Shown here piece by piece: positions 1-5,929 of a DNA stretch of 8,967 bases (its first letter is position 1; each line of letters starts with the position of its first letter). This DNA is from Nitrospinae bacterium RIFCSPLOWO2_12_FULL_45_22. Its GTDB lineage: Bacteria; 2-12-FULL-45-22. The stretch spans positions 1 through 8,967 of the forward strand of contig MHDQ01000035.1 in the NCBI GenBank assembly GCA_001803565.1. Direction: 5' to 3'. The position numbers and the translations under genes were made by a program. The notes below the pieces were generated by a model, which ran no database searches, was not told the DNA's origin, and worked only from the letters and a program-made list of their open reading frames with translations.

Positions 1-2
1 AA

Positions 3-134
3 TACATGACCCAGGAAGAGGTCAAGAAATTATTTGACCAGATCAGAGACAAAAGAGACTGGACTTTCTTTGTCTTAATCTATCATTATGGCTTGAGGGG
101 AAGTAAGGCTTGCCGGATCCAAAGGACAAATTAA
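3..134 (+). pseudogene. Tyrosine recombinase/integrase remnant, truncated and cut by the window edge
   Basis: The frame opening at base 3 encodes about 43 residues and ends at TAA 132-134. It reads MTQEEVKKLF, then a hydrophobic helix ending in FVLIYHYGLRGSKACRI. This matches the start of the catalytic domain of phage-integrase/XerC-type recombinases: the helix 'LTxEEVxxLL', then 'YxxGLRxSE', whose Arg (bases 96-98) is the first catalytic residue. The rest of the domain (Lys, HxxR and the nucleophilic Tyr) is absent in this frame. A shifted frame from about base 125 continues with a lysine-rich stretch (LIPKNKRGAIK) that could be the next beta strands after a frameshift, but this is weak. The gene is probably a decayed recombinase whose N-terminal part lies outside the window. 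It is the only coding trace on the plus strand and converges on the carboxylase cluster. Confidence 0.55.
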
Positions 135-138
135 TTCC

Positions 139-177
139 AAAAAATAAGAGGGGAGCGATCAAAAATCTCCCCCCTCT
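139..177 (-). terminator. Rho-independent terminator of the carboxylase cluster
   Basis: Read on the minus strand, bases 177-167 (AGAGGGGGGAG) pair with 155-147 (CTCCCCTCT). Seven pairs are perfect at the base and a two-base bulge lies above. The strand then continues at once as TATTTTTT (146-139). A GC-rich stem followed by a U tract is the classic intrinsic terminator. It lies 77 bp beyond the stop of the last minus-strand gene, so it most likely ends the transcript of the five-gene cluster. Confidence 0.8.
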
Positions 178-197
178 GATAAATGTTTTTACAAAAT

Positions 198-257
198 GTA
201 GGGGCGAACCTATGTGTTCGCCCGAAAAACAGGACAGACACGCAGGTCTGCCCCTAC
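198..257. repeat. Nested palindromic intergenic repeat (three-stem element)
   Basis: The ends form a perfect 8-bp inverted repeat, GTAGGGGC (198-205) with GCCCCTAC (250-257). Two hairpins lie inside: GGGCGAAC (202-209) with GTTCGCCC (216-223) around a 6-base loop, perfect; and GGACAGAC (232-239) with GTCTGCCC (246-253) around a 6-base loop, 7 of 8 paired. The arms overlap, so the element can fold either as a long hairpin with a cloverleaf-like head or as two side-by-side hairpins. From memory, dispersed repeats with the same GTAGGGGCG...CGCCC...CTGCCCCTAC plan are common between genes of environmental bacteria; no copy number can be given from this window. Its right edge contains the TAG stop codon (254-256) of the neighbouring ATPase gene. 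Confidence 0.8.
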
Positions 258-1237
258 TTTTCTGCCTCTTCTGCTAAAGCGGCGGAATCGGTGTTCTTTC
301 TCTGGATATTATCTCCTAATTGCACAAGGATTTTGTCTATGATCTGGTTAACAGACTTAGCGGCTTCACTTTCGGCGAAGGCATGGACAAAGGGTGTCCC
401 ATTATCAGATGCCCTGGCCAGACGGGCATCTAAGGGGATTTTACCCAGGAAGGGGACATCAATCTCTTCAGCCAGGATCTCTCCCCCCCCTTTCTGGAAT
501 ATATATTCTATGCCGCCACATTCTTCACATACGTAACCACTCATATTCTCTATGATCCCCAGGATTCTGATACCGGCCTTTTTAGCCAGCATAGCCGCCT
601 TATATGCTACCCCCTGGGAGACCTGAGAAGGTATGGTGACAATAACCACCCCAGCAGCATCAGGTAGGAATTGGAGGGTATTTGTAGTATCAGAGCTAGT
701 CCCGGGTGGTAAGTCGATCAGCAAGAAATCTCGCTCCCCAAATACCGTATGGGATAAGAATTCCTCGGTTGCATTTCTCCTCATCTCGTGGAACCAGGTC
801 AGTACCTCTTCCGATTTGATGAGATTGGCCATAGATAATATCTGGATCCCCATAGGTCCAGGGATCGGCAGTAACCCATCAGGGGATATCTGCATCTGTA
901 TGCCCATGGTTCCCAGCATCTTGGGGATGCAGGGGCCGTCGAAGTCCTGGTCCAATATAGTAACCTTAAAGTCCCGCATAGCCAGGCCCATCCCTAGATT
1001 GGCCGTAGTAATGCTCTTTCCTACACCACCTTTCCCGCCGGCCACAGGGATCTTATATTTTACCTGCGATAAAGCCGCCTTGGCCTGCTGCATCCTTCGG
1101 CGTTCGTAGATCTTAAACCTCTTGGGATCATCACAATCAAAGAATTTTTCACAAGATTCGCACCACCTGCCACAATTGAAATCTACATTTATCTCTAAGA
1201 TATCTCTCTCTACCGCACTTTCTTTCTTTTCCCTCAT
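254..1237 (-). CDS. Mrp/NBP35-family P-loop ATPase (copy 1, last gene of the cluster)
   Basis: This 327-residue cytoplasmic ATPase belongs to the Mrp/NBP35 (ApbC, MinD-like) family, whose members bind and transfer Fe-S clusters. The deviant Walker A is GGKGGVGKS at residues 67-75, with both signature lysines (69, 74). DQDFDGPCIPKMLG at 96-109 is the family's second motif. DLPPGTS at 175-181 is switch II/Walker B. ENMSGYVCEEC at 230-240 carries the CxxC that holds a bridging cluster in Mrp/Nbp35 dimers. A second cysteine set lies at the N-terminus: C22, C26, C29 and C35 (C-x3-C-x2-C-x5-C), recalling the N-terminal cluster motif of Nbp35, which plain bacterial Mrp lacks. The ATG is preceded by GGAGGAG, 16 bp after the UbiD-like gene, so the two are probably co-translated. 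The tail beyond about residue 305 is longer than in copy 2, and its TAG stop lies inside the adjacent repeat. The role is inferred as a cluster or electron donor, or an ATP-driven activator, for the UbiD partners. Confidence 0.9.
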   Translation of the reverse strand: MREKKESAVERDILEINVDFNCGRWCESCEKFFDCDDPKRFKIYERRRMQQAKAALSQVKYKIPVAGGKGGVGKSITTANLGMGLAMRDFKVTILDQDFDGPCIPKMLGTMGIQMQISPDGLLPIPGPMGIQILSMANLIKSEEVLTWFHEMRRNATEEFLSHTVFGERDFLLIDLPPGTSSDTTNTLQFLPDAAGVVIVTIPSQVSQGVAYKAAMLAKKAGIRILGIIENMSGYVCEECGGIEYIFQKGGGEILAEEIDVPFLGKIPLDARLARASDNGTPFVHAFAESEAAKSVNQIIDKILVQLGDNIQRKNTDSAALAEEAEK

Positions 1238-1253
1238 AATAACTCCTCCATTT

Positions 1254-2750
1254 TTACTTCTTCTTCCATGAAGCCCGTTCTTTTCCCTCTTCCCATACCC
1301 TTTTCATATCCTGAGGATAACCCCACTCCTGCCATTTATTACATATCTTCTCTATGGTCCTTTCTGCGTACATATCCCAAAAAGTTCCCCTGACAGGAAT
1401 ATCTCTAGTTGGGGACCATTCTAAGGGCCAGGTACAATCGAAGACCACTTTGGTAGTCCTTCCCAGGAGCCTATCCTCATAGCTAAGGTGGGGTAGGAGA
1501 GGTGTTGCCGGCTGATTATCGTAATAAGTTATCCCTTTTTTAGGATGGCACTTGGTAGCAAAGGCATGCAGAACTTGCTTGATATCGAATACATCTATAT
1601 CCTCATCGCAGACGAAGAGCTGCTGAAGATTCATACCGGTATTTTTGGTACCGAATAAAAGGGTAGCTATTCTATTAGCCACATTGCTATGGGGTTTTCC
1701 CACAGAGACTATGGCAGCATGAGAGACCATCTGGGGGGGTATGCTTATATCTACCACCGGGATACCATTAATCTCCATGGTGGTAAGCATATCCGACCTA
1801 GCCAGGACCGCAGCCATCATATCTGAATCATCTGTGGGGACACCCAGGCACGCAACACAATTGATGGGGTTATTTCTAAAGGTTATAGCAGTGACGCGAT
1901 AGGCTACCCGGGGCATCCGTGGTGAAGTCCTATAGCCCGTATATTCTCCCACGGGTCCTTCATAGAGCCGGAGGACATCCGGATCTACCACCCCTTCAAT
2001 GATAATCTCCGCATTAGCCGGGACGTATAATGGCTGTGAGACGCATTTAACCAGCTCAACGGGCTCCAGCCGCAGACCACCCGCCCAGTCTACCTCGCTC
2101 TTTCCCCGGCCATAAGGGGCAGCCGATACTATTGTGGTAAGGGGTTCAGTCCCTATGACAGCCGCCCAGGGCATGGGTTTCTTATTGGGAAGATACTTTC
2201 CATAAAACATAATACCTATATCTTCTTGCGGCAATAAAAGCCCCCCCAAAGTCGTCTCATTGTGGACCATAAGGTGGCACATGCCCCAATTAATCCAATC
2301 CGTATCGTAATCAGGAGTTGCTATGAACTGCCAGCTACCCAGGTAGCGGCCCCCATCACCCTCATGGATATAAGGGGCACAGAGCTCCAAAAGGTTGATA
2401 TCATCACCAGTAATGACATTCTCCTGGCAGGGAGCCTTATCTACAATTAGGGACTTTATAGGGTGTTTAGACCTCCTATGATATAGGTTCAATATTTCCG
2501 AAGGATGGAGGTCGGGGTCCAGGCCTATGGCAATAGCTGCCCGCCGGTAATTAGAGAATAGAGCCCCGGCTAAGCTACAGCCCGGGTAGTCCTTTATATT
2601 TTCCATGATAGGTGCTGGTGATCCTAGCTGATTAGCTAGCCTAACAATAGCTGAGGCCCCCAGGTCCCAGTCTATCTCCTCTTTTATCCTGATTGCCTCG
2701 CCGGAATCTACTAATGATGAAATATATCCTCTTATATCTCTAAAGGCCAT
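1254..2750 (-). CDS. UbiD-family (de)carboxylase-like protein, copy 1, with altered catalytic arginine
   Basis: This 498-residue protein has the normal UbiD length. UbiD enzymes use prenylated FMN to add or remove CO2 on aromatic or alpha,beta-unsaturated acids. Aligning by eye to the fungal Fdc1 numbering gives constant spacing. N154 matches N168 and E219 (SEVDWAGG) matches E233, both metal/cofactor ligands. E264 and E269 (YEGPVGEYTGY) match the catalytic E277 and E282. The catalytic R173 position is H159 in NWGMCH (codon CAC at 2274-2276), and the ligand H191 position is D177. Copy 2 in this window keeps the Arg. The two copies share QFIATPDYDTDWINWGM (141-157) and about 60% of the first 57 residues (35 of 57 counted). 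The C-terminal WPLEWSPTRDIPV segment is typical of the family. A strong AAGGAGGTGA site precedes the ATG, 21 bp after the 125-residue gene. It may be a structural or substrate-binding subunit rather than an ordinary decarboxylase. No signal peptide or membrane segment is seen. Confidence 0.92.
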   Translation of the reverse strand: MAFRDIRGYISSLVDSGEAIRIKEEIDWDLGASAIVRLANQLGSPAPIMENIKDYPGCSLAGALFSNYRRAAIAIGLDPDLHPSEILNLYHRRSKHPIKSLIVDKAPCQENVITGDDINLLELCAPYIHEGDGGRYLGSWQFIATPDYDTDWINWGMCHLMVHNETTLGGLLLPQEDIGIMFYGKYLPNKKPMPWAAVIGTEPLTTIVSAAPYGRGKSEVDWAGGLRLEPVELVKCVSQPLYVPANAEIIIEGVVDPDVLRLYEGPVGEYTGYRTSPRMPRVAYRVTAITFRNNPINCVACLGVPTDDSDMMAAVLARSDMLTTMEINGIPVVDISIPPQMVSHAAIVSVGKPHSNVANRIATLLFGTKNTGMNLQQLFVCDEDIDVFDIKQVLHAFATKCHPKKGITYYDNQPATPLLPHLSYEDRLLGRTTKVVFDCTWPLEWSPTRDIPVRGTFWDMYAERTIEKICNKWQEWGYPQDMKRVWEEGKERASWKKK

Positions 2751-2771
2751 TCTCTATTCACCTCCTTTGGA

Positions 2772-3149
2772 TTAGGTTAATACACCGGTCGTATGAGCAA
2801 CCCACTGCAGATCTTTACTCATCTCCAGTATTTCTATGGACCAATTTCCCGGAAATAGTAGACCCCGCTGGGATCGTACCAATAATATATCCTTATATTT
2901 CTTAGGCTCCTGACTTATCTTGGCCTTTACCATCCGGAAACAATACTTCATGCGCCGATTTTCTGGCGCCAATAATCTAATAGAGAAAGTTACCTCCTTA
3001 TCTTGTTCCCCCAATAGCTTGTCCCGGCTATCGTCAAGGATTATGGTGTCATAGACCTCTCTACCTTCCTTCTTTTTTATCTCATAGGGATCCTCGCCCC
3101 AGCTAAAACCCTTATGGACTGCTAAACGCCTGTTTGGTCTCTCGTGCAT
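2772..3149 (-). CDS. Unrecognised 125-residue protein within the UbiD/Mrp cluster
   Basis: I do not recognise a family. The protein is small, charged and soluble-looking, with no signal peptide, membrane helix or cysteine cluster (a single Cys at about residue 70). The N-terminal half is polar (LAVHKGFSWGEDPYEIKKK, then TIILDDSRDKLL). The second half alternates hydrophobic and charged residues in a beta-rich pattern (VTFSIRLLAP, YKDILLVRSQRGLLFPGNW, SIEILEMS), which could be a small beta-sandwich or a subunit-interaction domain. The ATG at 3147-3149 has a GGGAGG ribosome-binding site 8-9 bases upstream, and the gene ends 21 bp before a UbiD-like gene, so it is surely part of the operon. Heteromeric UbiD carboxylases such as phenylphosphate carboxylase contain small extra subunits, so an accessory subunit is a reasonable guess, but no homology supports it here. 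Confidence 0.8.
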   Translation of the reverse strand: MHERPNRRLAVHKGFSWGEDPYEIKKKEGREVYDTIILDDSRDKLLGEQDKEVTFSIRLLAPENRRMKYCFRMVKAKISQEPKKYKDILLVRSQRGLLFPGNWSIEILEMSKDLQWVAHTTGVLT

Positions 3150-3190
3150 TATGACTCCCTCCCTTTCTTCCAGTAATTAACTTGACAATG

Positions 3191-3335
3191 AATTTTCTTT
3201 TTGGACGCCGATGAGCGCAGATTTAGCCGATTTTAGGATAAAAAGTAAGCAGACAACTGGTTACGGCTTACTGCTCCCTATTTTCACTTTAATTTTATCT
3301 GTGTGAATCTGCGGGGCTCCGCGTCCTATAAAATT
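3191..3335. repeat. Long imperfect inverted repeat filling the 200-bp gap inside the cluster
   Basis: This is most of the 200-bp gap at 3150-3349. Left arm: AATTTT (3191-3196), GGACGC (3203-3208), CGCAGATT (3216-3223) and GATAAAA (3237-3243). The right arm carries their complements in reverse order: TTTTATC (3293-3299), AATCTGCG (3306-3313), GCGTCC (3321-3326) and AAAATT (3330-3335). The 21-base cores 3203-3223 and 3306-3326 match at 16 of 21 positions. A further 7-bp stem, AGTAAGC (3244-3250) with GCTTACT (3266-3272), sits near the centre. The phrases GACGCCGATGAGCGCAGATTTA and TGTGTGAATCTGCG, split here by bases in between, resemble from memory a dispersed intergenic repeat type of environmental bacteria. 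No ORF, recognisable terminator with a U tract, or convincing promoter was found inside. Confidence 0.65.
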
Positions 3336-3349
3336 TAACTTAGGGTATA

Positions 3350-4843
3350 TTATTCCCAGGAAACCAGCTTTTTGCCGGTTTCCCAAACCTTCTTCATATC
3401 TTCTTTGTAACCCAGCCTCTGCCATTGATGGCATACCCCTTCTATAACCCGCTCCGAGTATATATCCCAGAAGGAAGACCTAACGGGGATATCCCTGGTG
3501 GGAGACCAATCCAGGGGCCAGGTGCAGTCATAGACATTCCTGGCCGACTTCCCCCAGATCCTCTCCTCCATACTCAGATAAGGGGTCAAGGGCATGCCGA
3601 CCTGATTATCATAAAAGGTCGTTCCTCTCCGGGGATGCCATTTGGTAGCCAATACATGCAGGACTTGGTCTAGGTCATAAACATCAACATCCTCATCACA
3701 TACAATGACATCACGGATAGCCATGCCGGTATTTTTTGTCCCGAAGAGCAGACTGGCTATAAGATTAGCCAGGTTGGATTGGGGCTTCTTAATGGATACC
3801 ACCACAGTATGGCCCACCATTTCCGGGGGGACATGGAGCCCTAGCACCGGAATAGCATTGTCTTCCAGGACATTTAACATATCAGAGCGGCAGAGGATAG
3901 CGAAGGCCATATGGGAATCATCTACCGGTACTCCTAGAGGCGAGTGGGTATGGATCGGGTTATTCCTGTAGGTTATAGCTGTCACGTGGAAGGCGGTTCT
4001 GGGTGCCCGTGGAGATGTTCTATAACCGCTGTATTCACCCCAAGGTCCTTCATAAGCCCTATCCTCCAGCGTGGGGTTAACATACCCCTCGATGATAAAC
4101 TCGGCATTAGCAGGGACATAAAGGGGTTGAGTGACACACTTTACTAGCTCTACTGGCTCAAGCCTCAATCCCCCGGCCCAATCTACCTCGCTGCGGCCTA
4201 TACCATAAGGTGCCGCCGAGACAATAGTCGTTATCGGCTCTGTCCCTATAACAGTGGCCCAGGGCATCGGTTTTTTATTGGGCAGGTATTTAGTATAAAA
4301 CTGGTACCCTATATCTTGCATGGGCATTACCAGTCCGCCCAATATCCTTTCATTTTGGATCATCTGGCGGTACATCCCCCAGTTTATCCAATCGGTATCG
4401 TAATCTGGTGTAGCAATGAATTGCCAGGTAGCAATATAGCGGCCAGCATCACCATCATGGGGCATGGGTGACACAATATCAAATAAGTTTACCTCGTCCC
4501 CGGTTATAACATTCTCCTGACAGGCGCCACGATTTACTATTATAGGCTTTATAGGATGCTTAATCCTTTGATGGTAAGCATCCAGGACCGTTGCCCGGTC
4601 GGAATCGGGGTCTAACCCAATAGCAATAGCTGCTTTACGGTAATTAGAAAAATATCCCCCCATCATCCTCTGGCCAGGATAGTCCTTAATATTCTCCATG
4701 AGGGGTGCCGGCGCATTGAGTTGACATGCCAGCCGGATAATGCCCCCGGCCTCCATATCCCAATCTACCTCGTCCTTTATCCTTATTAGTTCTCCATGTC
4801 TTTCTAAAGCATCTAAAAAATCCCTTAAATCTCTATAAGCCAT
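3350..4843 (-). CDS. UbiD-family prenyl-FMN-dependent (de)carboxylase, copy 2, catalytic residues kept
   Basis: This 497-residue cytoplasmic enzyme is a paralogue of the UbiD-like protein at 1254-2750. By spacing against Fdc1 numbering, N154 and R159 (NWGMYR; Arg codon CGC at 4367-4369) match N168 and R173. E219 (SEVDWAGG) matches E233. E265 and E270 (YEGPWGEYSGY) match E277 and E282. The E-R-E catalytic set is therefore complete, and this is the likely active subunit. One departure is D177 (QDIG) where Fdc1 has the ligand H191; it is shared with copy 1. The tail has DCTWPLDWSPTRDIPV. The likely reaction is carboxylation or decarboxylation of an aromatic ring or acid, and the substrate is unknown. 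The ATG follows an AAGGGGGTG site, 15 bp after the Mrp-like gene, so the two are tightly coupled. A 200-bp inverted-repeat gap follows the gene. The prenyl-FMN cofactor must come from a UbiX encoded elsewhere. Confidence 0.94.
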   Translation of the reverse strand: MAYRDLRDFLDALERHGELIRIKDEVDWDMEAGGIIRLACQLNAPAPLMENIKDYPGQRMMGGYFSNYRKAAIAIGLDPDSDRATVLDAYHQRIKHPIKPIIVNRGACQENVITGDEVNLFDIVSPMPHDGDAGRYIATWQFIATPDYDTDWINWGMYRQMIQNERILGGLVMPMQDIGYQFYTKYLPNKKPMPWATVIGTEPITTIVSAAPYGIGRSEVDWAGGLRLEPVELVKCVTQPLYVPANAEFIIEGYVNPTLEDRAYEGPWGEYSGYRTSPRAPRTAFHVTAITYRNNPIHTHSPLGVPVDDSHMAFAILCRSDMLNVLEDNAIPVLGLHVPPEMVGHTVVVSIKKPQSNLANLIASLLFGTKNTGMAIRDVIVCDEDVDVYDLDQVLHVLATKWHPRRGTTFYDNQVGMPLTPYLSMEERIWGKSARNVYDCTWPLDWSPTRDIPVRSSFWDIYSERVIEGVCHQWQRLGYKEDMKKVWETGKKLVSWE

Positions 4844-4858
4844 CTTTACACCCCCTTC

Positions 4859-5818
4859 CTAATAACCAGCGCCATTGACTCCTATGCTTTCCAGTACCTT
4901 ATCAGTAATGATTTTTGTGGCCTTTGCTGCTTCGGTTTCCGGAAAGGCTTTTACAAAAGGTATCCCTTCATCAGCAGTTTTACTCAAAGAACCATCCAAA
5001 GGAATTTTGCCTAAAAAAGGTGCTTCTAACTGCCTGGCAAGGCTCTCACCTCCTCCACTAGCCAGGATATCATTCTTATGGCCACAAAATCGGCAAATAT
5101 GGCCACTCATATTTTCCACCACCCCCAGGATCCTGACATTAGCCTTCTTGCAAAGGAGAGCGGCCTTAAGGGCAATCCCTTGAGAAACTACTGAGGGGAT
5201 AGTAACCACTAAAGCACCATCTATGTCGGGTATGAATTCCATCGTATTTACCGAGTCAGCACTAGTTCCTGGGGGCAGGTCAATGATGAGAAAATCTCGT
5301 TCCCCATAATCTACATGGGACAAGAATTCCTCCGTGGCACCCCGCCTTAGATCGGTATACCAGGTGATGACCTGGTCTTTCTCCACCACATTCCCCATAG
5401 AGATTATCTGTATCCCCAGTGGACCTTCCACCGGTATGACCCCCTTATTGCCGATCTTAAGCCTTTCCCCCACAGTGCCCAACATCTTCGGCACACAGGA
5501 ACCATCAAAATCAGAATCTAATATACTTACCCTGTATCCCCTTAAGGCCAGGTCCATAGAGAAATTAACTGAAACGGTTGTTTTTCCCACCCCACCTTTG
5601 CCACCAACAATGGCGATCTTGTGCTTTATCCTTTTCATCTTTTCCTTAACCAGGCCCATACGGCCGGCATTATATATCTCCCATTTTCTGGGGCTGCGGC
5701 AATCGAAGAATCTCTCGCATTTGTCACACATGATGCCCCCAAATTCATTCACCGGGCAAGAGAAATCCACATTAAATCTTTCCACCGTTAGAGTAATTTT
5801 GTTAGATTCCTTCTCCAT
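4859..5818 (-). CDS. Mrp/NBP35-family P-loop ATPase (copy 2, first gene of the cluster)
   Basis: This 319-residue paralogue of the ATPase at 254-1237 has the deviant Walker A GGKGGVGKT at residues 72-80, DSDFDGSCVPKMLG at 101-114, DLPPGTS at 180-186, and ENMSGHICRFC at 235-245 with the bridging-cluster CxxC. The N-terminal extension holds C21, C31, C34 and C40, a C-x9-C-x2-C-x5-C pattern very close to the C-x13-C-x2-C-x5-C ferredoxin-like motif of Nbp35. The last three cysteines (CDKCERFFDC) match copy 1 (CESCEKFFDC), while the spacing to the first differs. The family carries Fe-S clusters between partner proteins using ATP. Here the tight pairing with a UbiD gene suggests a dedicated partner. 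The ATG at 5816-5818 follows AGGAGG about 11 bases upstream. No promoter was convincing in the 111-bp gap before it. Confidence 0.92.
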   Translation of the reverse strand: MEKESNKITLTVERFNVDFSCPVNEFGGIMCDKCERFFDCRSPRKWEIYNAGRMGLVKEKMKRIKHKIAIVGGKGGVGKTTVSVNFSMDLALRGYRVSILDSDFDGSCVPKMLGTVGERLKIGNKGVIPVEGPLGIQIISMGNVVEKDQVITWYTDLRRGATEEFLSHVDYGERDFLIIDLPPGTSADSVNTMEFIPDIDGALVVTIPSVVSQGIALKAALLCKKANVRILGVVENMSGHICRFCGHKNDILASGGGESLARQLEAPFLGKIPLDGSLSKTADEGIPFVKAFPETEAAKATKIITDKVLESIGVNGAGY

Positions 5819-5849
5819 AGGTTATCTTTCCTCCTCTTCATCAATCAGC

Positions 5850-5886
5850 GCAGAAAGCACACCTCTTACACCCTGGCGTTTTCTGC
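5850..5886 (-). promoter_or_regulatory. Possible mRNA hairpin in the leader of the cluster
   Basis: GCAGAAAGC (5850-5858) and GTTTTCTGC (5878-5886) can pair over nine positions with one G-U mismatch in the plus-strand reading. They lie between the PIN-domain gene and the first Mrp-like gene, ending about 10 bases before that gene's AGGAGG site. No U tract follows on the minus strand, so it is not an intrinsic terminator. It may be an mRNA-stabilising or processing stem that separates the toxin-antitoxin message from the carboxylase message, or chance. Confidence 0.3.
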
Positions 5887-5929
5887 CATCGGTAAGTGAA
5901 TAGTTACCACAAAGAATAGCCACACCCTA

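Noticed and set aside
198-257. Interpreting the nested palindrome as a CRISPR unit or tRNA
   Set aside because: There is a single copy with no spacer series. The three-stem shape lacks a tRNA anticodon arm, T-loop and CCA context.
254-1237. Reading the P-loop ATPases as ParA/MinD partition or division proteins
   Set aside because: The KMLG motif, DLPPGTS and the C-terminal CxxC are Mrp/NBP35 features. The N-terminal cysteines and UbiD neighbours do not fit a partition system, and no ParB or centromere-like repeats are present.
3182-3187. TTGACA matching a perfect -35 box on the plus strand
   Set aside because: There is no -10 box at suitable spacing and no plus-strand gene follows.
3217-3250. 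Possible minus-strand promoter inside the long repeat (TTGTCT then TAAAAT)
   Set aside because: The spacer is only about 15 bases and both boxes are imperfect. They lie within repeat arms, so a chance match is likely.
1254-4843. Calling either UbiD-like gene the ubiquinone-pathway ubiD
   Set aside because: The duplicated genes with Mrp partners and an altered catalytic residue, and the lack of other ubiquinone genes, point to a different role, so no gene symbol is assigned.
5334-5903. Plus-strand open frame of 189 codons antisense to ATPase copy 2
   Set aside because: It mirrors the complement of a strongly conserved P-loop gene, has no recognisable domain and no operon context. The same applies to the other plus-strand frames opposite the UbiD, ATPase and cyclase genes, including the ATG frame at 183-536 that begins in the repeat.
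5891-5908. Short inverted repeat GGTAA/TTACC between the PIN gene and the first ATPase gene
   Set aside because: It is only 5 bp with no adjoining signal, which is expected by chance.
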